Part shown: in pieces, positions 9,055 through 19,160 of the stretch
Numbering within the stretch: the stretch's first letter is position 1
Layout of the letters: each line of letters begins with the position of its first letter
Assembly (NCBI GenBank): GCA_020740775.1
Contig: JAHEWK010000040.1
Location: 62,001 to 126,000 of the forward strand
DNA length: 64,000 nt
DNA from: Ilyonectria destructans
Taxonomy: Eukaryota; Ascomycota; Sordariomycetes; Hypocreales; Nectriaceae
Reading direction: 5' to 3'
Made by a program: the position numbers and the translations under genes
The notes under the pieces: model-generated
What the model saw: the letters and a program-made list of their open reading frames with translations, nothing else
The model's database searches: none
What the model was told of the DNA's origin: nothing

Positions 9055-12000
9055 CCACTACATCCACTTCACTTTTGGACCAAGTAGAGTGGATGTACGA
9101 TTTATTAGGCAATTACATAGTGGATGTAACACATATTCGACCGGAGTGGAATGGATGTACACGTGGATTTATAAGTGGATTTTTGTAAGTGGATTTTTGA
9201 GGCTATTCACAACCTCGTCGACGCCTATTCAGCCTCACTTTCAGAGGTTGACACTAACTCTTCAGCCTCTTGCTGCTGTGATGAATCGTCAACCTCGCTG
9301 GCGCTGTCCTCGCCCTCGAATAGCCATTTTGACTCAGCAAGAGCCAGCTCGTCGTCGCTTAGAGTCCCACAGCCGGCATCCAGCTTACTTTCGAGGTGTG
9401 ACTTAAGCAATGGATCCAGGTCCTTGATAAGGCCAGCACGGTACCATGAGCGTAAGACCTGACAAATGGCGATAATCTCAGCATCTAGGTTCGTACGCAA
9501 CCCCGAGACCATCTTGCCAGCAGCTGAAAATAACCTCTCACACTCGGCTGACATCGGCTGGATCGTCAGGAAGTCCAAGGCCATCCTGGATAACCGAGGA
9601 TATCTGCCTTGCTTAGTGATCCAGTAACCAATTGGATCACGAACGTTGCCGTCGCTGGCGTCACGATCCGTCTGCCACGCTTAGTACTCGTCACCCACAA
9701 TAGCTGCTGCGTAGGCTGGTATTGAGCTTGGCAGACGACTGTTCTTCTCGAAGGGATTGAAAAACCGAGGTCTTTTTGCTGGTGGCTCGTCGTTGCCTCT
9801 GCTGCTGCTGGTTCTAACCTCAAGATGAGCGTAATCGGACAGCCAGACGTCGGCAACTATCTCTTTTGCCTTTTCAACCCAGCTAGGCTTATAAGCCTAC
9901 GTTTCATCAAATCAGTCCCAACGATAAGCTGGATGGAGCGCTATAGCCGTATAGTAGATAGGCGTCTTGTCCAGCCGCCAATAATATTCATCCAGCTTAT
10001 CCCAAGCAAGGTTGATTCCGATGCAGAAGTGCTCTGGATCAGGAAAATCAGCAGCAAGCTGCTTATATTCTTCCAGTGTGTTAAGTAGCAACTCATAGCC
10101 AAGCACCACGTCCCAGATATTGCCATAGGAGCCAGTCCAGCCTTGCTTACGCCTGCGGATGTGTCCATCACCCTCAAGTGTCTTTACCACGGTCTCAAAA
10201 ACAGTCAGAATAGCCTCCAAATGGTAAAGAACCTCCCAGTCTTTGTCCGTTAGCTGATTCTCGTCTCGGAGGATGCGTGGTTTTTTCGCCAACTTGGCTT
10301 GTGTCACTTGGCCAGTCTTTTTAGACCGATTTTCGTCCTCCCATTGCGCCTTATACTTGATCAGTAGGAGTTCGATAGAGGTTTTCAACCGTAGAGCCCT
10401 GCGGATCATGTAGAGTTGTGACAGCCAACGCGTGTCGTTGCCGATAATTAGCTTGAGTGGTTTCTTCGATCGGAGTTTAAGGGTGGTGGCGCGATTAATT
10501 TCGTCCTGTTAGATATACCGAATTAGTATGAGACGAATAGGATTTAGTAGGGCCGCTTTACCCTCTGGACCTCCTTGAATAAGTAAATCAGCCGATGGCT
10601 AATACGCACATCAACTACGATGTTGTGTAACTTGCCAACTGGTCCTTTTTTGCGCCATTGAGCGTATTCAGTATTAGATAACGCTTCTGCGCCCGATAAT
10701 TGCTGCTCGAACGCGTCGGCGTTTTTGCCAAATAAGAGCGCCTTGGCTGACAAGTTAATTGTGTGGCCAATACAGCGTCCTCGGCGTAGTAGGCTATCGA
10801 ACCTAAGTTCGGCACCAATGACCTCCATGGCAGTATCGTTGTTTTCAGCATTGTCGAGCGTGAAATAGCCAATCTTCTCTGGACCCACGCTAAGAGTGTG
10901 TAGGACGTCGAGAACCTCCCCACCGATCGTTGAGCCGAAGTGACGATGAGCCTCTGGAACTCCAATCATGATTTTGCATGGCCGATTCTTCTCATCTCTA
11001 AAAAAACAAGCAATGCCGTAGAGGGCAAGCTTATTTCGAGACGTCCAGCCATCAAATGAGATATGAATCGCTCCAGGGGAGTTCCTCAGCACCTCGATAA
11101 CCTTCTGCTTGTGGCGGTTATACTCTTGAATGACTTTATATCGGACAGTCCTGGCACTCAAGTTGGCGCGCTGGATCGAAACGGAGGGATTCAAATAGTC
11201 GAAGATTTCTCGGAGGATGGGGTTCTCGGCGAAGGAAAAGGACTGGTTGCTACTGACGATTAACTCGACTAGCATACGCTGAAAGTGTTGCTTATCAAAG
11301 CGTGAGATGAAGTTATTCGCGATATTCTGTTCCGTAGGCTTGTTGACGTCCAGTTTCAAAACAGAGGCAATAGTCGGCTGGTTCGATTTCAGTCCGCCTT
11401 CGGATTTGAGCTGTGCTGTGCTCTTTTTCTCTCCCTCTGGTGCTGGTGTTTTGTGCTCACGCCATAGATGATTTGCCGCGTTCTGGAGACCTGAAGAGGT
11501 AAAACTCGAGATAATGGGACGATTTCCGAGGACACAGTCCTTGCAAGCCCATTTGCGAAAGCCATGACGTTGAATATCATAGCCAAAGTCCCACAGCCAA
11601 GAGCTAGTATCACGAGCGCGTTCTGACCAAGTCCAGCCTCTGAAATGGTGAAAAAGACGTCTTCGAGGTGCTGCTGTTGGCCTGGCTGGGCTGGCTGGTT
11701 GGCTGACATCGTCAAAAACAATTCTGGCAAAAACAACAGCAGGAAATCTTAGAAAACGCGCTCAATAGGGGCAGTTTCTCGTATCACGTTATAAGATTAG
11801 CTGTGGGGGTGATCGACCTTGGCTAACTTGAGTCTAGGTACCTCGATTTAAGAGGCAATTTTATACAAAAATAAGTACTATCGACCGCGCAGGGTCAGGG
11901 AATATCCCACTATATCTAAATCCACCTAAATCCACTCCATTACATCCACTTTCAGGTCCGAATGTAGTGGATTATTACGTAACTGAGCGCCGGCAAAGTG

Positions 12001-12063
12001 GATGTAATAGAGATGGGCCACTTATATGTGGTCCACGTGGATATACAGTGTAGTTGGTCCGAC
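9055..12063 (-). mobile_element. hAT element 1, degenerate (boundaries approximate)
   Basis: A roughly 3-kb element around a minus-strand hAT transposase. Both flanks (9055-9200 and 11910-12063) carry many copies of GTGGATGTA or its complement, the subterminal repeats typical of hAT transposase binding. Imperfect inverted ends are visible (CCACTACATCCACTT on the left against CTATTACATCCACTT on the right, and GGACCAA words further out). I could not find a matching 8-bp duplication, so the exact ends are uncertain. Confidence 0.75.
9225..11709 (-). pseudogene. hAT transposase with in-frame stops and a frameshift
   Basis: This reads from ATG 11709. A BED-type zinc finger (CKDC ... HLWREH, about 11480-11560) comes first, then the catalytic core with FDGWTSR (near 11050) and GYFTLDNAENND (near 10860). 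An intron 10506-10561 keeps phase. After that comes a long helical region, and finally the C-terminal dimerisation domain (PMSAECERLFSAAGK, near 9540). Three in-frame stops between 9910 and 9680 and a one-base slip in a T run near 11655 disable it. At least two stops fit TpG to TpA or CpA to TpA changes, consistent with RIP but not proof. The transposase would have moved the element by cut-and-paste. Confidence 0.8.
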
Positions 12064-12601
12064 CCTTGGGGCCAGGTCTGGCAAGTCAAAGGCGACGCCG
12101 AGCATATGCGCCACCAACACTCTCCAAATAACGACATCTTGGACTCTGCATCATTTGCTTGGCACCAGGTTCTGAACGCAAACCTCAGCGATTCCCAGTT
12201 TGCCAGGGTCGACCAAATATCCCAGGCAGAGCCGGCACCAAGTGCTGCAAATCGGGCTGCAGTGACAGAGAATTGTGAGGGCTGGGTGATTAGGGTGTTA
12301 TGGTGCCTGGTCAATGAGGGAAGAGTGGAGGAGGGCGCGGTCACCATGTTGCAAGGCTATATGGACCCTATTAACTGAGATGGAACTGGAAGACCAGAGG
12401 GAAGTTTGCGGGGCTGGCCTTTCAATTCACTTGCCTTTCGTTGGCTTCCATCTGCTCCCACCACTGATCTACTTTTTTCTTTGACTGACAAGCAATTAAA
12501 TTGCTGGCGGCATGCTGATACAGTTGGCGAACTAGACTCGAATAGGGGCAAGGCAGGGAATGAAGTCAGTATATGTATCAGATAGTTTCTGGCAAGGTTG
12601 T
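12064..12601. other. Intergenic, nothing recognised
   Basis: Sequence between the right end of hAT element 1 and the stop codon of the host gene split by the retrotransposon. The ORFs on both strands here look like chance ORFs. No repeats stand out. Confidence 0.35.
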
Positions 12602-12966
12602 TTACAGGCCAATCTCAATAGCTTCCTTCTCAATGTCTGCATGCAATCTCTCCTCCATATGCTCGAGTTTAGCTTTGGCGATCTTATAGCCGACAGTGCC
12701 ATGCCTTTGGCCACACCAGTCTTCATAGAAGTCAATCCATCTATCAATCATGAGGTCCAGCTGCAGCTCCCGCCATTCGTCGTGTGCGTCAAGGCCCAGA
12801 ATAAAGTCTTCGTCCAGCAGCCACCATTCGATCAGAGCCACGTGTATCCCGTCTTGAACTCGTGGGAAGAATCCGAAAGCAAGGTCTTCGAATAGCTGAT
12901 TAGCAATCCAGTCCACAGGTGCTCTTGCGCCAAAGCATTTTGCGAAAAGCCCTAGCGCGACTCCGA
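12602..12966 (-). pseudogene. 3' half of a host gene split by a chromovirus
   Basis: This is the last 121 codons of a minus-strand host gene whose 5' part is at 18587-19160. If the retrotransposon and one copy of the CTTCC duplication are removed, the two parts join in frame to 313 codons including the stop. This half is acidic and Trp-rich near its end (WRELQLDLMIDRWIDFYEDW) and ends in a Glu-rich helix. As it stands, an apparent ORF continues into the LTR, but that N-terminal part is retrotransposon sequence. Confidence 0.7.
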
Positions 12967-12971
12967 CTTCC
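12967..12971. repeat. Target-site duplication of the chromovirus (left)
   Basis: CTTCC lies directly before the 5' LTR and is repeated directly after the 3' LTR at 18587-18591, a 5-bp duplication as expected for a Ty3/gypsy integrase. Confidence 0.95.
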
Positions 12972-13187
12972 TGTAACGGGTCAGGCCCACTTGGCTGGCG
13001 GCTCTGCCGCCAAGCCCGAATTCTTCTCCACAGCGCCATCGAGTTGATTCTCGAATCTTCTATATTAAAGAAGATATAACGCGTCTTCACGCACCCAGTT
13101 TGTATTTAGATTCTTTCCTTTCTTCATCTTGAAAGTAAACAGCATAGGGACTAGTTAGTTGAATCAACTCACTAGAGGCCTTTCACA
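12972..13187 (+). repeat. 5' LTR, 216 bp
   Basis: Begins TGTAACGGGT and ends GGCCTTTCACA; it looks identical to the 3' LTR. It includes a GC-rich hairpin-like stretch (GGCGGCTCTGCCGCC), a TATA-like TCTATATTAAAG near 13058, and ATCTTGAAAGTA at 13126-13137, which is the exact complement of the primer-binding site and so a candidate start of the R region. Confidence 0.95.
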
Positions 13188-13199
13188 TACTTTCAAGAT
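13188..13199 (+). promoter_or_regulatory. Primer-binding site, self-priming type
   Basis: TACTTTCAAGAT starts at the first base after the LTR. It is the perfect 12-base complement of 13126-13137 in the LTR. It lacks the TGG start expected for tRNA priming. Self-complementarity between the RNA 5' end and the PBS is the mechanism known from Tf1 and related fungal chromoviruses. Confidence 0.7.
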
Positions 13200-13360
13200 C
13201 ACTTCAGAAATCTGCTGAAGTCCAGAAGTCAACGACTCATCCCGAGTCCAGAAGTCAAAAAGTCAGCCGAAGCACCCGAAGCACCCAAAGCACCCGAAGC
13301 ACCCGAAGCACCCGGAGTTAAGAAGTTAGAAGCACCAGAAGCCACAAGCGAAGAAGAATA

Positions 13361-14680
13361 ATGGACCACTCAGACGGCATGACTCAGGGGGAAACCACTA
13401 GCCAGTCGGCTAGCGTACTCGAGCAACTCTTGAGCGAAGTCAGGCTTATGCGGTCCGAGAATATGGCCCTAAGAGAGGCAAATGAGGAAACGAAATTGAA
13501 GCTGTTAGCACTGGAAACGTCCATCCAGTCTATACAGCCCACACCAGCGCCCACGCTGGCGCCAGAAGACAATAAGACAACCGCTGTTCCTGTCACTCCC
13601 AACACTACTACCAACCCTTCTATCACCGCCGATCCCGCCAATACGGTTATCACTTACAGTCCTCACCCGACCAAGCGCCCCAAGCTGCGAGATGTCCCGA
13701 AGTACAGTGGTGACAAGTCCCAGTGGCGTAGCTGGAAGTTGGAGACCGAAGGGAAGCTACGAGTCGACGGCGAAGCCCTCGGAGACGCAGAGGGCCACTT
13801 TATGTATGTCTTTATGAGCCTGGAAGGCAAGGCTAAAGACAATGTGACCACCTTTGTGGAGATGCAAATTGAGAAGAGGACGTTTAATGTGGCTGAACTG
13901 CTCAACCGCCTTGAACTGTTGTACGGAGAGAAGGATCGTAAACAGAGAGCTACTCGCAACCTGCACTCGATTAAGCAAGGAGAAAACGAACCCTTTACTT
14001 CGTTCTACCCTCGTTTCGAGAAAGAGATCGCCAACGCCAATGCCGAATATTGGCCAGATGACAGCAAGATTTCTTACCTCCAGGAGGCACTAAACGACAG
14101 AATGAAGGCCGCTCTTATAGGCTCTGATTCCGTCGCGATTAGCACCTACGTTGGGCTGGCAAAGAGGTGCGACTCGCTTAGCAGCCAGATGGAACTGTTA
14201 GGCCAGTGGAAGAAACCTCGCGGCAACACGAGGGGCTTGGACAACCACGGTAGTCAGAGCAGCCAGAGATCTCAGCAACAGCATGTCCAGCAGGCTGAGG
14301 TCAGAAGAGAGGACATGATGGAATGGGAGCCAACCCCACAAGCATCCACTCAAGTAAACGCTGGGCGCACCCGCGGCGGCAAGAACACGAATGGCTACCA
14401 GTCCAGGCGACCAGAGGATCAGGCTTTGCTCGGTAAGCGTGCCAAGTGGGTCGATCAGGATGAAATGGATGCACGCTACCGCGAAGGACGTTGTCTCCGT
14501 TGCGGAAGAGATAACTGCAGAATCGAACGCTGTCCATTAGCCGCACCTATTCGGCCCGGGAGCGTAACCAGACGCACTCAAGTCAACGCCGCAGCCCCCT
14601 CGCGCCCCTCGGTTACCAACGCCGCGATCGTTGAAGAAGGCGAAGATGCCACTCTCCAGAGCGACGGAGATTCAGACTAG
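13361..14680 (+). CDS. gag: Chromovirus Gag
   Basis: 439 aa, starting at ATG 13361 after a leader that contains several CCCGAAGCA-type repeats (13258-13315). Residues 15-55 form a probable coiled coil, and residues 105-280 resemble the retrotransposon Gag capsid-like domain (VPKYSGDKSQW, then LNRLELLYGEKDR). A Cys-rich knuckle at about 378-391 has the spacing C-x2-C-x4-C-x4-C, with Cys where the usual zinc knuckle has His. Gag forms the virus-like particle and binds RNA. It ends in TAG, and the pol frame follows in the same phase without a frameshift. Confidence 0.93.
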   Translation: MDHSDGMTQGETTSQSASVLEQLLSEVRLMRSENMALREANEETKLKLLALETSIQSIQPTPAPTLAPEDNKTTAVPVTPNTTTNPSITADPANTVITYSPHPTKRPKLRDVPKYSGDKSQWRSWKLETEGKLRVDGEALGDAEGHFMYVFMSLEGKAKDNVTTFVEMQIEKRTFNVAELLNRLELLYGEKDRKQRATRNLHSIKQGENEPFTSFYPRFEKEIANANAEYWPDDSKISYLQEALNDRMKAALIGSDSVAISTYVGLAKRCDSLSSQMELLGQWKKPRGNTRGLDNHGSQSSQRSQQQHVQQAEVRREDMMEWEPTPQASTQVNAGRTRGGKNTNGYQSRRPEDQALLGKRAKWVDQDEMDARYREGRCLRCGRDNCRIERCPLAAPIRPGSVTRRTQVNAAAPSRPSVTNAAIVEEGEDATLQSDGDSD

Positions 14681-17600
14681 GAACACGCGGCGGCTGTGAG
14701 AGAATGGGAGACAACCGGTAAAAAGAGAATGGATGGAGATCCATTCATAGCAGACGTTAGGGTGAATGGAACGGACTTCGTACCATCCCTCGTCGACTAT
14801 GGTTGCCTCTGCTACGGCGCGGTTAGCAAACGGACCTTCCAATCTCTTCAGCTGCCACATATACCTGTTCAACCTCGCATCCTCGAGAATGCAGCAGGAG
14901 ACGGCAAGGAGGTTAAGATCGACAAGATCACTTACTTATCGATCGACCTAGACGGACACCAACAGCGCCGTGTATTTATGTACGTCATTGACGACCTTAA
15001 CTGGGATATGATTCTAGGCAAACGATGGATGGAAGATCAAGATGTTCACATTCATGCGAAGGAAGGATACTTGGAGATCGGAACCAGTGGAGCTCAAGTA
15101 CAAGACCGACAACGCTATCGGCCCCCTCGACTAGAGGTCTCGAAGGTGATGGCCGCTGCCTTTCTAGGCGACGTGCGCCGCAACAGACGTACAGGCGGCG
15201 TTGGAGTTTATGCCGTCACGATGGCGGACATCGACAAAGCCTTGAGACCGAAACCAAAGATCGACCCAGTGGAGAAGTTGCCACCACACTACCACAAGTG
15301 GTTACAAGCCTTCTCTCGACAACTGGCCAACCAGTTACCTCCCCACAGGCCAGGCGTTGACCTGAAGATCGAAGTCCTACGAGACGAACACGGCCGCGAG
15401 AAACCCCTACCCTGGGGTCCGCTTTATGGCATGTCTCGCGAAGAGCTATTGGTACTGCGGAAGACACTTACAGAGCTTCTCGACAAGGAGTTTATCAGAG
15501 TTAGCAGTTCACCCGCGGCGGCACCGGTTCTCATGGTGAAAAAGCCTGGTGGAGGCGTTCGCTTTTGTGTGGATTACCGAGGACTGAACAACATCACCAA
15601 GAAGGACCGCTATCCGCTGCCCTTACTCAACGAAACGCTACGCACTGTGGCAAAGGCAAAGTGGTTCACGAAGCTAGATGTTATAGCAGCATTCCACAAG
15701 ATCAGGGTCGCCCCCGGAGACGAAGAAAAGACGGCCTTCAGAACACGCTACGGATCTTTTGAATGGCTGGTAGTCCCATTTGGACTGACAGGTGCACCCG
15801 CAGCCTTTCAACGGTATATCAACAGCGTGCTCCAAGACTACCTAGACGATTTCGTGTCAGCATACATCGACGACGTGTTGATCTTCTCTTCTGGAAGCAT
15901 TCAAGACCACCGCGACAAAGTCGGCAGGGTCCTCCAACGCCTAATGGATGCTGGGCTACAGCTAGACATCAGCAAGAGCGAATTCGAAGTCAAGACGGTG
16001 AAATATCTCGGGTTCATTATCGAGGCGGAGAACGGGATCCGAGTCGATCCTGAGAAGGTCAAGGCTGTCAAGGAATGGACTACGCCAACGAACGTAAAAG
16101 CCGTTAGAGCCTTTATCGGTTTCGCGAACTTCTATAGGATTTTCATGCCTGAGTTCTCAGAGATAGCAGAGCCGCTGATACGGCTAACGAAAAAGGACGT
16201 ACCCTTCCGTTGGGACGACCTATGCGAAGAAGCCTTTGAGAAGCTTAAGGACCTGTTGATCACGGCCCCTATTCTAGCTCATTTCCACCCGGAGAGAGAG
16301 ACTATCGTGGAGGCAGATTCTTCAGGATTTGTCACTGGGGGTGTCCTCTCCCAGCGAGACGACGAAGACGGACTATTACGGCCTGTCGCCTATTTCTCGA
16401 AGAAACACTCGCCAGCAGAGGTCAACTACGCTATTCACGACAAGGAACTGCTTGCTATTGTAAGGTGTCTGGAGCAATGGGAACCAGAGCTGCGAGCTGT
16501 GAAGAATTTCAGGATCCTCACGGACCATCAGAATCTGAAATACTTCTATTCGGAGAGAAGATTAACGGAAAGACAAGTACGATGGTCGGAGTTCTTATCC
16601 AGGTTCCATTTCACACTCGAATGGAGACCCGGAAAGAAGGCTGGACTGCCAGACGCGCTCTCTCGACGAGACCAAGATATGCCAGCCGACTACTCGGACG
16701 AGCGGCTCAAGGCACGCATTATGAGGCTCTTTCAGGACGACCATCTTAGAAGGGTACGCATCTCGACAGTTTCCACCAACACTGAGGGCGCCCTGGAGTT
16801 TGATTTTGAAAAGGATATCAGGCTATTCGAGGACCAGGAATTGCAGCAACTTTGGGACGCCGCACGCCGAGAGGACAAGCTCTACCAGGAACTCACGAAG
16901 CTAGTAGCGAATGGAGAGAAGAACTTACCGACACAGTTGCAAAAGGAGAAGGTTGTGAGTATCTCAGAATGCTCACTGGATGATAAAGGTCTCCTATGCT
17001 TCCGGAATCGTGTCTGGATACCCAACTCTGAGCCGCTGCGCACGAAGATTATTCAAGCAACACACGACTCCCACATTACCGGGCACCCGGGGAGAGACCT
17101 TACGTACTCTATTCTGTCGAGACGCTTCTTTTGGCCGGGCGCAGCTAGCGAAGTACGCCAATTCGTGCGTAACTGTGAGGTCTGCGGAAGGAACACCATT
17201 TGGAGAGACACGAAGAGAGGGCTCCTGAAGCCATTACCCATTCCGCAACGAATATGGAGCGAGGTCACTATCGACTTCATTACGGACCTCCCACCATCGG
17301 GACGGGATGGCGCGACGAACTGCATGGTAGTCACAGACCGGCTTACCAAAGGCGTCGAACTCGAAGGCATGAGCGATATCTCCTCGGAAGCGGTTGCTAA
17401 GAGACTCTTCGAACGGCACTACCCGGTCCATGGTATTCCAACAGCCATAACCAGTGACCGTGGGCCCCAGTTTGTCAGCGACATGTGGAAGCACTTCTGC
17501 AAACTGCTGCAGATCGAGCAGCGGCTATCGACGGCGTACCACCCACAGACGGATGGAGCGACGGAGCGAATGAACCAAGAGGTTGAGAAGATCCTACGAA

Positions 17601-18370
17601 TATGGACAAACTATCTCCAAGAGAATTGGCTAGACCTGCTACCAATAGCCATGGCAACAATCAACGAGAGGGACGCGGCCTCTACCGGCCTAAGCCCGTT
17701 CTTCTTCATGCACGGCTACCACAACGAGCCAATTCAGCTAGTCGAGGATCGAAGAGCAGAAGATGCGAGGGAGGGCGAGGTTATGGCAGAAGACTTCATC
17801 CAGAGACTTCAGGACGCCACAGAGTTTGCGCAAGCTGCAATAGCTATGGCCCAAGAGATACAGCAAGCCCAAGCCAACAGGCACAGAACTGCCTCGCCCC
17901 GCTACAAGCCTGGAGACTGGGTATACCTTAATCTGAAGAACGTCAAGACGTCACGGCCTTGTAAGAAGCTGGACTGGCTACATGCAAAATACCAAGTGGT
18001 CGAGGAGATTAACCCACACGCCTACAAGTTAGACGTGCCCGGACGCATACACCCAGTATTCCATGTGGATTTGCTCCGGCCCGTCCCTGACGACCCGCTA
18101 CCATCACAGCAGGTCGATCACGAGAGCGCCCCACCAGTGCTGGTGGACGGTCAAGAGATGTACCTCGTTGAACGCATCCTCGATGAAAAGAAGGAAGGCA
18201 CGCACAAGAAGGTGCTCGTGAAGTGGGTGGACTATTCGAGACCCACGTGGGAGCATCTCAGTGCTGTACGGCATACGGATGCATGGAAACAATGGACAAA
18301 GCGGAAGAAGAAGAGAGTCAACTTCGAAAATCATCGTGAGATACACGCCAACTCTGGAGGAGGGGGGTAA
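14681..18370 (+). CDS. pol: Chromovirus Pol: protease, RT, RNase H, integrase, chromodomain
   Basis: The frame continues directly from gag after the TAG at 14678-14680; a GTG at 14696 is the nearest start-like codon, so expression by stop read-through is likely (inference). Numbering from 14696: a retropepsin-like region at about 20-60 with DYGC where D-S/T-G is expected; reverse transcriptase with the YIDD box near 390; RNase H with EADSSG near 540; integrase zinc-binding His/Cys region near 790-830, then catalytic Asp near 860, Asp near 920 (SDRGPQF) and Glu near 956. A C-terminal chromodomain-like fold (LVKWVDYSRPTWEHL, about 1155-1210) defines chromoviruses and targets integration to chromatin. 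No premature stop was found. It copies RNA to DNA and inserts it. Confidence 0.93.
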   Translation, partial: EHAAAVREWETTGKKRMDGDPFIADVRVNGTDFVPSLVDYGCLCYGAVSKRTFQSLQLPHIPVQPRILENAAGDGKEVKIDKITYLSIDLDGHQQRRVFMYVIDDLNWDMILGKRWMEDQDVHIHAKEGYLEIGTSGAQVQDRQRYRPPRLEVSKVMAAAFLGDVRRNRRTGGVGVYAVTMADIDKALRPKPKIDPVEKLPPHYHKWLQAFSRQLANQLPPHRPGVDLKIEVLRDEHGREKPLPWGPLYGMSREELLVLRKTLTELLDKEFIRVSSSPAAAPVLMVKKPGGGVRFCVDYRGLNNITKKDRYPLPLLNETLRTVAKAKWFTKLDVIAAFHKIRVAPGDEEKTAFRTRYGSFEWLVVPFGLTGAPAAFQRYINSVLQDYLDDFVSAYIDDVLIFSSGSIQDHRDKVGRVLQRLMDAGLQLDISKSEFEVKTVKYLGFIIEAENGIRVDPEKVKAVKEWTTPTNVKAVRAFIGFANFYRIFMPEFSEIAEPLIRLTKKDVPFRWDDLCEEAFEKLKDLLITAPILAHFHPERETIVEADSSGFVTGGVLSQRDDEDGLLRPVAYFSKKHSPAEVNYAIHDKELLAIVRCLEQWEPELRAVKNFRILTDHQNLKYFYSERRLTERQVRWSEFLSRFHFTLEWRPGKKAGLPDALSRRDQDMPADYSDERLKARIMRLFQDDHLRRVRISTVSTNTEGALEFDFEKDIRLFEDQELQQLWDAARREDKLYQELTKLVANGEKNLPTQLQKEKVVSISECSLDDKGLLCFRNRVWIPNSEPLRTKIIQATHDSHITGHPGRDLTYSILSRRFFWPGAASEVRQFVRNCEVCGRNTIWRDTKRGLLKPLPIPQRIWSEVTIDFITDLPPSGRDGATNCMVVTDRLTKGVELEGMSDISSEAVAKRLFERHYPVHGIPTAITSDRGPQFVSDMWKHFCKLLQIEQRLSTAYHPQTDGATERMNQEVEKILRIWTNYLQENWLDLLPIAMATINERDAASTGLSPFFFMHGYHNEPIQLVEDRRAEDAREGEVMAEDFIQRLQDATEFAQAAIAMAQEIQQAQANRHRTASPRYKPGDWVYLNLKNVKTSRPCKKLDWLHAKYQVVEEINPHAYKLDVPGRIHPVFHVDLLRPVPDDPLPSQQVDHESAPPVLVDGQEMYLVERILDEKKEGTHKKVLVKWVDYSRPTWEHLSAVRHTDAWKQWTKRKKKRVNFENHREIHANSGGGG
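18354..18368 (+). promoter_or_regulatory. Polypurine tract
   Basis: A purine run GGAGGAGGGGGG ends two bases before the 3' LTR, the usual site of plus-strand priming. It overlaps the last codons of pol. Confidence 0.75.
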
Positions 18371-18586
18371 TGTAACGGGTCAGGCCCACTTGGCTGGCGG
18401 CTCTGCCGCCAAGCCCGAATTCTTCTCCACAGCGCCATCGAGTTGATTCTCGAATCTTCTATATTAAAGAAGATATAACGCGTCTTCACGCACCCAGTTT
18501 GTATTTAGATTCTTTCCTTTCTTCATCTTGAAAGTAAACAGCATAGGGACTAGTTAGTTGAATCAACTCACTAGAGGCCTTTCACA
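18371..18586 (+). repeat. 3' LTR, 216 bp
   Basis: Looks identical to the 5' LTR by direct reading. It begins TGTAACGGGT immediately after the pol stop codon and ends TTTCACA, followed by the CTTCC duplication. Confidence 0.95.
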
Positions 18587-19160
18587 CTTCCCAGCGGTCG
18601 TAGCAATGTCGAATATATTCGTCGGCCATTGCTTTGCGTAGCAAGGAAAGAGGCGGGAGCCTGCTTTTGTCGCATCTGTGCCAGGCGGGTTCGTAACTGA
18701 TACACCTGAACTGGTCCATCTTGAGCCCACGATGTATGAGTGTTTCGACCGAGACGGAGTGCACCACATATTCTTGTGGAATGGCCCACTCGAAAAGGTA
18801 CTCATGCGTGAACTTCGAGGGCTCTGGATGCTGGCATTCCTCTGCCAATTTTCGCGCGGAGTGGACTTTTGTCGTTTGTATCCGGCCGTAGGGAATCCTG
18901 ATGAAAACAATCCAGATCTGATCTGGATGCTCGCCATCTTCGTAGTATTTGTTAAAGGCGCGCTTCAAGCTGTCTATAATTCGATCGCTGGCCGACACCA
19001 AAGAAGTTGGGTGTGTCCTGTTGGCTAATTTCCTATGTTCCGCAAACTCAGACAGAAGCCTCTCTAGCGTATGGGGAGGCCCGACTGAGCCCTTGCCAGA
19101 AGAAAGCTTGCCAGCGCTGCCGTCGGAATAGGATCGAGTGAGGGTGACATCTCCTTTCAT
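18587..19160 (-). pseudogene. 5' part of a host gene split by a chromovirus
   Basis: Starts at ATG 19160 and gives 191 codons before entering the LTR, where a stop follows at once. It joins in frame with 12602-12966 when the element is removed, giving 312 aa. The segment from about residue 85 (IWIVFIRIPYGRI) through HEYLFEWAIPQEYVVHSVS resembles a fungal domain of unknown function that I recall as DUF7587-like; that name is from memory and unverified. The N-terminus is Ser/Gly-rich. Because the frame is otherwise undamaged, the gene was probably intact until this insertion. Confidence 0.65.

Larger units (their letters stand above)
12972..18586 (+). mobile_element. Intact Ty3/gypsy chromovirus with LTRs
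   Basis: A 5615-bp LTR retrotransposon with 216-bp LTRs (TG...CA) that look identical base for base, flanked by CTTCC duplications. It contains gag, a same-frame stop, then pol ordered protease, reverse transcriptase, RNase H, integrase, chromodomain. The primer-binding site begins at the first base after the 5' LTR and is complementary to a segment inside the LTR, suggesting Tf1-like self-priming. A purine-rich tract precedes the 3' LTR. Identical LTRs indicate a recent insertion. A solo LTR of the same family lies at 21824-22040. Confidence 0.95.

Noticed and set aside
15025..18446. Several ORFs in other frames inside pol
   Set aside because: All overlap the recognisable RT, RNase H and integrase frame.
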